Origin: Streptomyces chumphonensis
GTDB taxonomy: Bacteria; Actinomycetota; Actinomycetes; Streptomycetales; Streptomycetaceae
NCBI RefSeq assembly: GCF_014779715.1
Contig: NZ_JACXYU010000001.1
Location: 62,001-126,000 of the forward strand
DNA length: 64,000 nucleotides
Reading direction: 5' to 3'
Part shown: piece by piece, positions 1-12,000 of the stretch
How the letters are laid out: each line of letters starts with the position of its first letter
Numbering within the stretch: position 1 is the stretch's first letter
Position numbers and translations under genes: made by a program
The notes under the pieces: model-generated
The model's database searches: none
Told to the model about the DNA's origin: nothing
The model's input: only the letters and a program-made list of their open reading frames with translations

Positions 1-3000
1 CCGGTGCCGGTAGCGGAGCGCGCCGGATCTCGCGGCCCGCCCGCTCGGCGTCCGTCACACCGCGCAGGACGACGTGGCAGTTGGTCCCGCCGAAGCCGAA
101 GGCGCTGATCCCGGCGCGCCGGACGCCGTGCCGGGGGTGCCAGGGCGCCAGCTCGGTCTGCGGGCGGAACGGTGACGCGTCGAAGCTGAAGCGGGGGTTG
201 GGGCGCTCGCAGTGCAGCGTCGGCGGGAGGGCCTCGTGGACCAGGGAGAGGATGACCTTGTGCAGTCCGGCCATGCCGGCCGCCATGAGCAGGTGGCCGA
301 CGTTCGACTTGACGCTGCCGACCCCGCAGAAGCCGGTGTCGGCGGTGTCCTCGCGGAACACCTCGGTCAGGGCGCGCAGTTCGATCGGGTCCCCGATCAT
401 CGTGCCGGTGCCGTGGGCCTCGACGTAGGAGACGCTTCCCGCCGACGCCCCGGCCCGGTGCAGCGCGCTGCGGATGACCTCCCGCTGGGCGTCCGGGTTC
501 GGGGTCGTCAGGCCCATCGTGCGGCCGTCGTTGTTCATCGCCGTGCCCTCGATGACGGCGAGCACCCGGTCGCCGTCGCGCAGGGCGGCGTCGAGGGGTC
601 TCACCAGGACGGCCCCCACCCCCTCGCCCGGCACGAAGCCGCTCGCCGAGGCGTCGAAGACGCGGCAGGTCCCGTCGGGGGCCAGCGCGCGGGCGGCGCT
701 CAGGGACAGGTAGGGGGTCTCGTCCAGGATGAGGTCGGCGCCGCCGACGACGGCCATCTCGCACTCGCCGGTCCGCAGCGCCTGGTGGGCCAGGCACAGG
801 CTCGTCAGGGAGGACGAGCAGGCCGTGTCGACGACCAGGTTGGGGCCGCGCAGGTCGCGGAAGTGGGCGAGGTGGGCGCCGATGAAGTTCTGGTTGGTGC
901 CGGTGGCGGTGGCCCGGCCGGGCACGGCGATCCGTGAGCCGTAGGTGCTGGTGCCCGAGCCGACGAACACCCCGACGCGGCGGCCCGCGATCTCCTCGGG
1001 CCGGTACCCGGCGTCGGCGAAGAGCTCCTCGGCCGTCTCCAGGAACAGCCGGGTGAGCGGGTCCATGTGCGCGGCGTCGGCCTCCGGGATGCCGAAGTAG
1101 CCCGGGTCGAAGTCCTCGATGCCGTCGAGGAACCCGCCCCACTTGCTGATGCTGCGTCCCTCCCGGTACTCGGGCGCGTACAGGGTGGCGATGTCCCAGC
1201 GGGACCGGGGCACCTCCCGGACGCCGGACCGGCCGTGCCGGAGCAGGTCCCAGAAGTGCTCGGTGGTGGGCGCGCCGGGGAAGCGCCCCGCCAGGCCGAC
1301 GACCGCCAGCGGGAGGACGTCCGGCTCCGGGCGCCGGGCGGTGGCGGGGACGGCCCCGGCGGGTTCGGCGGCTTCGGCGGCCCCGACGGTCGGCGGGGTG
1401 CGGTCGGCGGCGGGTGCGGTGGAGCGGCCGCGGTCCCAGCGGGCCAGCCCGTCCGGGTGGTGCTCGACGAGGTACCGGCTCAACCGGGACACGGTGGGGT
1501 GTTCGAGGATGACCGAGGGCTCCAGGGGGGCTCCGGCGAGCGTCTCCAGCCCGGTGACGATGGCGGCGATCAGGATGGAGTCGACGCCCAGGTCGCTGAA
1601 GCGGGCGTCGGGGGTGACGCGGCCGTGCTCCAGTCCGAGTTCGCGGGCGAGGACGTCGGTGATGTGGGCGGCGCACCGCTCGACGAGGGTGTCCTGCCGG
1701 CCCGCCGCCTGCGCCGCGTCGGCCGACGGCCCGGGCTCGGTGGCCGGGGCGCCGCGCGGCGCGGGCCCAGGGCCCGGCAGCAGGGCCTCGGCCGCCTCGG
1801 GCCGGGCGTTGACGGCGATGAGGCTGGTGTGTCCGCCGGTGGCGAGCGCCGCGTCGAGCAGGGTCAGGCCCTGCTCCCGGGTGAGGGCCGCCAGGCCGTG
1901 GTCGCGGTAGCGGCGGCTGGTCACCTCGCCCATGCCGATCTCCGACCAACTGCCCCAGTCCACGGCGATCCAGCGGGTTCGCGAGCCCCGCACGCGCTCC
2001 CGCCGGGCGGCGTGCGCCGCGTAGGCGTCCAGCACGGCGTTGGCGCTCGCGTAGTCGCTCAGCCCCGGAGCGAGGGCGGGAACGGCGGCGCAGACGGAGG
2101 AGTAGAGCACGACGAAGTCCGGTTCGTCCTGCGCGAGGGCCCGGTCCAGGGCGAGCAGCCCGGCGCCCTTGGGTTCCCAGCAGTCGGTGATCTCCCGGTA
2201 GGACTTGTGGACGAAGGCGGGGGTGGGGGAGACCGAACCGGCGCAGTGCAGGACCCCGGCGACCGGGCCGAACCGCGCGCGGGCCGCGGTGAGGAGGTCC
2301 CCGGTGGCGTCCGGGTCGGTGAACGGGGTGTCGGGGAGCATGACCTCGGCCCCCGCCGCCTCCAGCCGCTCGATCGCCGCGACGCGTGCGGCCCACCACT
2401 CCCCCGGCGCGCGGTCCGCCCACCGCTCGCGGCCGGGCAGGGTCCGGCGGCCGGTCAGCACGAGCCGCCGCGCGCCCTTCGCCACCAGCAGTTCGGCCGC
2501 CGCGAGGCCCAGTCCCCCGGTGCCCCCGGTGATGAGGTAGGGGCGGTCGGGACGGATGCGGAACGCACCGAGGTGGCCGCCGGCCCCGGAGGCGGGCAGC
2601 GGCAGGCGTTCGAGCCGGGCGACGTGCCGGGCGGTCCCGTCGTAGCGCACCTCCGGTTCGCTTCCGGCCGCGTCCAGTTCGCGGAGGGCGAGGGAGAGCG
2701 GTCCCGGCGGCGCGTCGTCCGGACCGCCGGGCCTGGTCTCGACGGTGACGGTCCGCAGCGCGGCGTACTCCGCGCCCAGGGCCCGCACCAGGCCGGCCAT
2801 GCGGGCCCCGGCCACCGACTCCCCGGGGAGGGACGCGGACGCGTCGGGCTCCGGCCCCGCCTGCCCCCGGACGTGGACGAGGCGCAGGGCGTGCCCGCGA
2901 CGGTCGGCGGCCAGCGCCCGCAGCAGGGCGACGCGGGCGGCCTCCCGGGCGGTGCCGGGGCCGCTCGTGGCGTCGACCAGGTCGATGACGGCGTCGAGCG

Positions 3001-6000
3001 GCCCGTGGGACGCCAGGATCCGCTCGGCGAGGCGCCCGCCGCCCTCGTGGTCGTCGAGGTCGAGCTCGAACTCGTGGGCACAGAGCGCCGGGAGGGCGGA
3101 GGGTTCGCGCAGGACCAGCCAGCGCACGTCCTCGGTGGCGGCCAGTTCCTCGACGAGCCCGATCCCGGCCTCCCGCCCCACCAGGAGCAGGCGGGTGGCG
3201 GCGCCTTCGGGGGCCCGGGACGCGGGCGGCGGTGCCGGCCGCCACCGCCGGGCCAGGAGGTGCGGGACCGGTCCGGCCTCCGGGGCCGGTTCCGGGGCCC
3301 GTTCCGCCTCCGGGGCCGGTTCCGCGGACGGCACCGGGCGGGCGGGGGCGGCGGCGCCGGGTGCGGGCCGCGACGCGGGGCCGCCGGTCAGCACCGGGCC
3401 GTGGGCCGTGGAGTGGTCGAACGGGTAGCCGGGGAAGGGGACACGTCGTGCGCCGGGGACCCGGGGCAGCGTGACGGGCTCGCCCAGGGCCCAGCGCCGG
3501 GCGGTCTCGGCCGGCGGGGCGGGGTCCGGGGCGTCGTCGGACAGGCCGCTCTCCGTCGCGTACAGGCCCGGCGCCCGCCGGCCGTCCAGGTAGTGGTCGA
3601 GCCCGCTCACGGCCTGGTCGAGGTCGGCGGCGACCAGGGCGATCCGGTGGGGCAGGGCGGTGCGCGCCACCCGCGAGGTGTGGGCGAGGTCGGCGAGCCG
3701 GTGGGGTGTCGTCGTGAGCGCCGTCCGCAACCGGCGGGCGTACGCCCGCAACCGGTCCGGCCCGTGGGCGGACAGCACGAGCAGGTGCTCCCCGGCGTCG
3801 TCGTCGGCCGGTGCCGGGACGGGCCGGGAGGGCGGCTCCTCCACGACGACGTGCGCGTTGGCGCCGCCGAAGCCGAAGGCGCTCACCCCCGCCCGCAGGG
3901 GCAGCGGGCGGCCGTCCGGGTCCTTCGGCTCCCAGTTCCTCGTCTCGCGCAGGACGGTGAAGGGGCCGCCGGACAGGTCCAGGTGGGGGTTGGCGCGGTC
4001 GCCCGCCGCGTTGGGCGGCAGCGTGCGGTGGCGCAGCGCGAGCAGCACCTTGAGCAGACCGGCCACACCCGCGGCCGACTCCAGGTGGCCGATGTTGGTC
4101 TTGGCGGCGCCCAGGTGGCACCACGGCTCCGCCACGGCGGCCCCAGAGCGGGTGAACGCCTCGGTCAGACCGGCCACTTCGATGGGGTCGCCCAGCCGGG
4201 TCCCGGTGCCGTGCGTCTCGACGTACGACACCGTGCGCGGCTCCACCCCGGCCCGCCGGAGGGCGGCGCGGACGACCTCCGCCTGCGCCTCGGGGCGGGG
4301 CGCGGTCAGGGAGTGCGCGCGACCGCCGTGGCCCACGGCGGACCCCCGGATCACACCGTGCACCTGGTCCCCGTCGCGCAGCGCCAGGTCGAGGGGTTTG
4401 AGGACGACGGCCCCCACCCCCTCGCCCCGGACGAACCCGTCGGCGCGCTCGTCGAACGTCCAGCAGCGTCCGCTGCCGGAGAGCAGTCCCGCCCTGCCCA
4501 GGGACTCGAACCAGACGGGGTTGAACAGGGCGTTGACGCCGCCCGCCACCGCCAGGTCGCACTCCCCGGCCTCCAGGGCGCACAGCGCGCGGTGCAGCGC
4601 CGTCAGCGAGCTCGAACAGGCGGTGTCCACGACCTCGCTGGGGCCGCGCAGGTCCAGCAGGTAGGAGACCCGGTTGGCGATGACGGACTGCACGTGCCCG
4701 GTGATGGTGTGGCCGCCCACCTCCTCGGCGGCGCGGGCCAGGTGGTCGGCGTAGTCGGAGAGGGTGGCGCCGACGAACACGCCGGTGCGGCTTCCCGCGA
4801 GACCGCGCGGGTCGAGGAGCGCGTCCTCCAGCGCGTGCCAGGCCGCCTCCAGGAAGAGCCGCTGCTGCGGGTCCATCAGCCGGGCCTCGCGCGGCGGGAC
4901 GCCGAAGAACTCCGCGTCGAAGGCGAGGATGTCGTCGAGGAAGCCGCCTCGGGGCGCGTCCCGCGTGAACCGTCCCGCCGGTGCGGGGCCCACGAGGTCG
5001 CGGCCGTCCAGGAGCTGGCGCCAGTAGGTGTCCAGATCCGGGCAGCCGGGCAGCCGGGCCGCCATACCGATGACGGCCACGGGCCGGGGCCCTCGCTCCC
5101 CCGCCGGCGTCGAGGGCGCCGCATCCGGTGCGGACCGGGGCTCCGGGGCGGCCACCGGCGGGGCCGCGTGGGGCCGCTGGTCCGGTTCCGGCGCGGCGGC
5201 GGAGTCCCGGGCCGCGATGACCGCGTCCCGGTAGCGTGCGCACAGCACGGAGGCCAGCGCGTCCACGGTGGGGTGCTGGAAGAACGCCACGGGCGTGAGC
5301 GCCAGCCCGAACCGGTCGTTGAGGCGGTTGGCGAGATCGGTGAAGAGGACGGAGTTGAAGCCGTAGTCGCCGAACTCGACCTCGGGGGCGATCTGTTCGA
5401 CGGGCACCTTGACCAGCTCGGCCGCCTCCGCCCGCAGCAGGGCGCACAGCCAGGGGCGCAGGCCGTCGGCGGGCCGCCCGCCGGGCTCGGGGGCGTCCGG
5501 CGGCGGGCCGGCCGTGTCCGCCCGCGCCGCGGGGGGTTCGAGGGCGTCCAGGGCGGTGGTGATCCGCCGCTGGTCCCCTCGGGCGACCAGGACGGTGGGG
5601 GAACCGAGGGCGAGGACGTCCCGCAGCGCCGTGCGGGCCTCCTCGGAGGAGATCGCCGTCAGGCCGGTGGTCGTCGCGGTGAGGCGCCGCACGGCGTCGG
5701 GCATGCGCATGCCACCGTCCTCCCACAGGGGCCACACCGCCGAGACCGAGGCGCCGTGCCGCCGCCCCCGCGCGACGCGGGCGGCACGCTGCTCGGCGAA
5801 CGCGTCCAGGACGCGGTTGGCGGCGCAGTAGGCGGCCTGGCCCGCGTTGCCGAAGGTGCCGACGAAGGAGGACATGAGGAGGAAGAAGTCCAACGCGTCG
5901 GCGGCCGTCTCCCGGTCGAGCAGCAGCGTTCCGGTGACCTTCGGCGCGAGGACGTCGCGGACGGCGGCGTCGGTCAGGTCGGCCAGCGGCGCGTCCCGCA

Positions 6001-9000
6001 GGACCCCGGCGGCGTGGACGACCCCGTGCGGCGGGCCGAAGCGGCTCCGTGCGGCGGCCATCGCCTGCGCCAGAGCGGCGGGGTCCGTCACGTCCGCACG
6101 CAGGTACAGCAGGTCGCCACCGGCCGCCCGGCACCGCTCGCGCAGCTCCTCCACCGCCTCCGGGGCGGCGGAGCGTCCCAGCAGGGTGACCGACGCGGCG
6201 CACGCGTCGGCGAGGAGGACGGCCAGCCGTCGACCGATCCCGCCCGCCCCGCCGGTGATCACGTAGTGCCCGCCGCGCCGCAGGCCGACCGGGCTGCCGC
6301 CGGTGGCGGGCTCGGCGCGGTGCCAGCGGCGCGTGCGGCGCTCCCCGCCGGTGAGGCGGACCTCCGTCGTGCCCCGGCCCGCCTCGGCCACCAGGTCGGC
6401 GAGCGCGGGTTCGGCCGTGTCGGCCCCGACCTCCACGCGGACCGCCCGGAACCCCGGGATCTCGTGGGCCAGGGCCCGGCCGAGCCCCGGGACGACGGAG
6501 CCGTGCGGGTCGTCCTCGTCGGCCGGTGCCGCGCACACGTAGGTGAGCGGGCCTCCGCCCGACGCGGCGCGCCGGGCCAGCGCGAGCAGCGTGGCGGTGG
6601 AGCGCTCCACGCCCTCCGCCACCGGCCCCCCGGCGTCGTCCAGCCCCCGGCGGTCCACCACGATCAGCTCGCCCGGGACGCCGGGCAGGTCGTCCGGGTC
6701 GGCCGCGTGGTGGTCGGCCCCCTCGCTCCAGTCCCGCGGGCCGCCGATCGCGACGACCGTCGCCCGGGTGACGGGCCGCTCCTCGGGAGCGGGGTGGGTC
6801 GTCGTCCAGCGCGGCGTGTAGTAGGCGAGCGGGGACGCGTCGGCGGGCGCCTCGTCGGGCCGCGCCCGGTCGGCCCGCGCGGGCGCCGTCTCGGCGGCGG
6901 GGAGCCGGTGGCGGGTACGGGCGAAGGGGTAGCCGGGCAGGGGCACACGGCGGCGCCCCGTGGCGGGCAGCACGGCCGACCAGTCGCAGCGTGCCCCCGC
7001 GCACCAGAGCCGACCCAGTTTGAGCAGGTCGCCGCGCTCGGCCAGGCCGCGCAGCAGACCGGTGGTCTCGGGACCGCCGTCGAGGAGGTCCGCCAGGTCG
7101 CGCCCGGCGCCGGACCGCTCGAACGCCACGCCGTTCAGCTCCCGGGCCGCCTCCTCGACGGTCCGTCCCGAGGCCGTGAGCGCGTCGAGGACGTCCCGCA
7201 GGTGGCGCCGGTCGCGGACGGGGAACGCGAGGCGGACGGCGTGCCGTTCCCGACCCTCCCGCAGGGTGTACGCGACGTCGGCCGGGTCCCGGTCGGCGCC
7301 GGGCCCGCGCAGCCACGCGGCGAGCCGCAGGCAGACCTCCCGCAGGGTGGCGTCCTCCCGCGCGGAGAGCACGACCAGTTCCGGGCGTTCCGGTCCGGCG
7401 TCCCCGGGGGCGCCCGTGCCGGTGGACGGCGGCTCCTCCACGACCAGGTGGACGTTGACCCCGCCGGCGCCGAACGAGCTGACGGAGGCCCGGCGGGGCG
7501 CTCCGGCCCGGCCGGAGCGCCAGGCTGCCGCCTCGCGCTGCACCTGGAAGAGACCGGTGTCGAAGTCGATGGCCGGGTTGAGCCGTTCGGAGTGCAGCGA
7601 GGGCACCAGCGTGCCGTGGCGCAGCTGGAGCAGCACCTTGGTGAGCCCGGCCAGCGCGGCGGCGGCCTCGGTGTGACCGATGTTCCCCTTGATGCTGCCG
7701 ACCGGGATCGCACCGTCCGGGCCGGGCGAGCCGAAGGCCGCGGTCAGTCCGCGGATCTCGATGGGGTCGCCGAGCGCGGTCCCGGTCCCGTGCGCCTCGA
7801 CGTAGCCGATGGTGGCCGGGTCGGTACCGGCCCGCCGCAGGGCCGCGCCGATCAGCTCCGCCTGCGCGGCCGGACTCGGCACGGTGAAACCGCTGGTGCG
7901 GCCACCGCTGTTGGTGGTGACCGCCTTGATCACTCCGTGGATGTGGTCGCCGTCGGCCAGCGCGTCCCTCAGCGGCCGGAGCAGCACCGCGCCGACGCCC
8001 TCGCTGGTGACCATGCCGTCGGCGCCCGCACCGAAGGGGCGGCAGCGGCCGGTGGGCGAGAGCATGCCCAGTTGGGCGTACTGGATCCGGCGGGCGGGGT
8101 GGAGGATGACGTTGACGCCGCCCGCGATCGCCGCCGAGACGGTGCCCGCGCGCAGGGCGTCGCAGGCGAGTTGCAGGGCGACGCCGGAGCCGGAGCAGGC
8201 GGTGTCCACCGCGATGCTGGGGCCGGTGAAGTCGAGGAAGTAGGAGACGCGGTTGGCGATCTGGTAGATGTCGCTGTTGGGGTAGCGGCTGAGGCCGTCC
8301 AGCGCGGCGTTGGCGCTGAGCACGGCGTGGTCGGGGCCCATGGAGGCCACGTACACGCCGACGTCGCGGCCGAGGCTCGCCGCCGTGTGTCCGGCGTCCT
8401 CCAGCGCGTGGTAGGCGGTCTGGAGGAACAGCCGCTGCTGCGGGTCCATCGTCTCGGCCTCGCTCGGTGCGAGACCGAAGAACAGCGCGTCGAAGGCGTC
8501 GACGTCGTCCAGGAGCCCGGCGGCGGCGGTGTAGGTGCGGCCGGGGCCGCCGTCGGGGTCGACGAGGTCGGCGCGGCCCCACCGCCGCGTCGCGTCCCCC
8601 AGCGACTCGGCGCCGGCCACGAGGTTGTGCCACAGCTGGTCGAGGTCTGCGGCGCCGGGGTACCGCCCGGCGACGCCGACGACGGCGATGGCGTCCTCGG
8701 CGGCTTCGGCGTCCTCGGCCGCGGTAGCCGGTGCGCCGGGAGCGGCGCCGTCCCCGGCGTCCGGCGCGGACGCCGGCGTCCGGGGTGGCGCCGGGGCCGC
8801 CGGCTCCGCCGGGCCGGTCGGGCCCGGGGTGCGGGCCGCCGGGGGGAGCACGGCGCGCGCGACGTCCCCCAGCGTGCGGTGTTCGAAGAAGAGGGTCGTC
8901 GGCAGCCGGCCGAAGTGCTCCTCCAGGGCGACGGTGGCGTCGACGATCTCCAGCGACTCCAGGCGCAGCGACTCGACCGTGGTGTCCGGGCCCAGGCGCG

Positions 9001-12000
9001 CCCCCGTCCGCCGTCCGGGCCGGGCCAGCACCCCGCAGACGCGGTCCAGCGCCTCGGCCCACGCGTGGGGGGCGACGACGCCCGCCGCCGGGTCGGCCGC
9101 GTCCGCCGCGCGGGCGGCGGGGGGCTCCGGATCGCCGGTGACCGCCCGGTGCAGCACCTCGGCGTCGACGAGGACACCGGCGAGGTCCGCGAGGGCGTCG
9201 AGCCGGGCCGTGCCGCCGGCGGAGGACGCCGCCGGCGCCGGTCGCGGGGCCCACGCCACGGTGTCCCCGGTGGCGGGGTCCGGGGCGTCCTCCGGCCGGA
9301 AGGCGACGCGCGCGACCTCCGCCAGCGGCGCGTGGTAGACGACCTCGCCCTCCGTCGGTGCGGGTGACGCCCGGTGGCCGAGGACGGCGTCGAAGAAGGT
9401 GCGGACGGGGGTGTTGCGGGCCGTCGGCCGGTGCACGGCGGTGAGGTGGCGGCATCCGTCGTGTTCCTCGACGGCGGAGGCCACCGCCGCGAGGAAGGCG
9501 TGCTCCACGCCCCGGCCCAGGACGCGGCAGCTCAGCAGGAAGGTGTCCAGCGTCGCGGTGTCCCCGTCGCCGTCCGCCCCGGCCCGGGTGATGGCCACGC
9601 CCACGAGCCCGTAGTCGCCGAAGCGATCGGTGACCTCGGCGACCCAGCAGCGGGCGCCCTCCGCCGACAGCGCGCCGAGCTGGGACTCCGTCCTGCGCGT
9701 CGGTGCGAGGTTGAACTGGTTCGTCCGCTGGGTGAGTTGAGCCGCCCGCGCCAACTGCTCCGGGGTCGCCTGGCGCACGTCGACCCGCAGGTCGAGTCCC
9801 CCGATGAACTCGCTCAGCGTCGCGGTCGCCTCGCGCAGGGCCGCGCGCTCGCGGCCGGCCCGGTACATCACCGTCCGCCGTCGGTCCTCGTCCGTCACCT
9901 CCGCCTTGTCGAACGCCCACAGCCGGTCCAGGAAGTCCGGCCACCGGGCGACGTCGGTGGGCAGGGTGAGCGCGAGCACCTCCGGGAGCTCGGCCCGCAC
10001 GGCCGCGACCTCGACGGGATTGTCGTCGAGGAAGACGAAGGCGTCGGTGCCCAGGCCGAGTTCCTCGGCCAGCGCCCGGATGTTGCCGGGCTTGGGGTTC
10101 CAGTCGACCCGGCGGGCCGCCACGTGCTCGGGACGCAGCGGCATGTCGGGCCGGTGCGCGAAGACGGCGTCCACGTCCTCGTCGCTGTTCTTGCTGCACA
10201 GGCAGACCAGGACGCCTTCGGCGTGCCGCTCCACGGCCCACTGCTGCAGTCGGCGGTGCGCGGGCCCGATCTCGACGCCGTCGGCCCCGTCCTCACCGCA
10301 CACCCCCCGCCACAGCGTGTTGTCGCAGTCGAGCACGAGGACCTTGAACGGCGGGGCCAGCAGGGAGTGCGCCGTCCGCGCCACGGCCGTCGCCAGCACC
10401 GTGCAGGCCGTCGGGGTGTAGGGGATGTGGGCGTGCTCCTCCCGTGCCGCGTCGTGGTGGCGCGGCACGGAGTAGGGGGCGCGCCAGTCGGGGCCGGAGA
10501 CCAGGTGGACGCCGCGCACGCCCTCCAGCGCGGTCCGCACCCGCGCTTCGAGGGAGGAGAGCTCCTCCGCGCGCCGGTCCGCGGCCGTCGGGGAGGGCGG
10601 GCAGACCATGACGACGAGCGGCACGGCGTCGCGGCGGGCGGCCGTCGTGACGGCGGCGGCGAACTCCTCGGCCGTCCGCACGCCCCCGGCCCCGCGCGGC
10701 CAGTCCTCGAAGCGGAGCAGGACGACGTTGCAGCCGCCGACGTTGCCGGCGAACCCGCCCGCCGGGTCGAGGAGTTCCTGGAAGACCTGGCCGTAGGGCG
10801 AGAGCCGGACGGACACCTCCAGGCCGAGCCGCCGCGCCCAGAACTCCAGGCCCTCGCGCAGCGGTTCCGTGGTGAAGGTGGCCGCCACCGCCAGCGCCGC
10901 CCCCGCCCGTGCGGCGGGGCCCTCGGCGGGTGCGGACGGTTCCCGATCCGGGTCGGCGGCGGTCCCGGCGGGGGCCGGTTCGGCGACGGAAGGCGCGAAG
11001 ACGTCGACGACCTCGGTGGCGCCCGGTGCGCCTCCGGCCACCATCCGGCGCACGATCACGGCCGCCGCCGTCTCCACCGGCAGCGCCTCCTCGGCGGCGG
11101 TGACGCTGTCGGCGAAGGTGGTGGCGAGCCGGGGCGGCCGGACGAGGAGGCCGGACAGTCCGGGGTGCTCGGTGACGGCGGCCGTCACCAGACCCTCGAC
11201 CGCGCGCTTGGCGGCGCTGTAGTGGGACAGGCCGCGCGGCGGTGAGGCGGCGTACGCGGAGGAGACGGCCACGACCTGGCCGTCTCCGGCGGCCACGTCC
11301 TCGGCGAACGCCGCGAGCGGTGCGTGCGCGAGCCGCAGGGCCGCCTCCACGTGCGCGGCGGCCCGCGCCACGGCGTCCGGGTGCAGGTCCAACGCCTGCG
11401 CCGGGGGCCCCGCGTTCAGCACCAGGAGGCGCACCGGCCCCTCCGACTCGACGATCCTCCGCCGCGTCTCCGCGCACCACCGGGGGTCGCCGACATCCCC
11501 CCGGTGAAGGACCAGCCGCTCCCCGTCCGCGCCGAGGGCGGCCCGCAACTCCTCGGCCTCGGCCGTGCTGTCCCGGAAGGCCACGTGCACCCGGGCACCG
11601 GACAGGACGAGCGCGGCGGCCACGGCGGCGCCCAGGCCCCGGCTCCCGCCGGCCACGAAGGCGGTCCGGCCGACGAGCGGCCCCGGCCCGGGACCGCACC
11701 CGAGCCGGGTGCGGAGCAGGTCGACGGAGGGGGCGCTCCCCTCCCCGCGCACGTGCACCCGCAGCCCCACCCGGGCCCGCAGGTGACCGGCCGTCACCTC
11801 GCCCCGCAGGCGCAGTTGCCGGTAGCGCTCGTCCACCTCGGTGATCTCGCCCCGGGCCCGGAAGGCCGAACGCCGGGGGGCGGGTTCCGCGTCGAGGTCG
11901 AGGCCGCTGACCAGGGCCGCGCGACCGGGCGCCTCCATCCCCGCGAGCTGACTGGCCCAGGAGAGCACGGCCAGGTGCTCGGCGTCCAGGGCCCGTTCGG

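Noticed and set aside
1067..9367. A 2,766-codon open frame on the plus strand, with another of 623 codons at 9374-11245
   Set aside because: It lies wholly opposite the PKS, is Gly/Arg/Val-rich without domains, and is a mirror of GC-skewed codon use. The minus frame has KS, KR, ACP and FkbH motifs in one register.
9400..10400. FkbH domain as a methoxymalonyl-ACP extender pathway
   Set aside because: It is fused upstream of the first ACP-KS and no acyl-ACP dehydrogenase or O-methyltransferase gene is in the window, so a starter role fits better.
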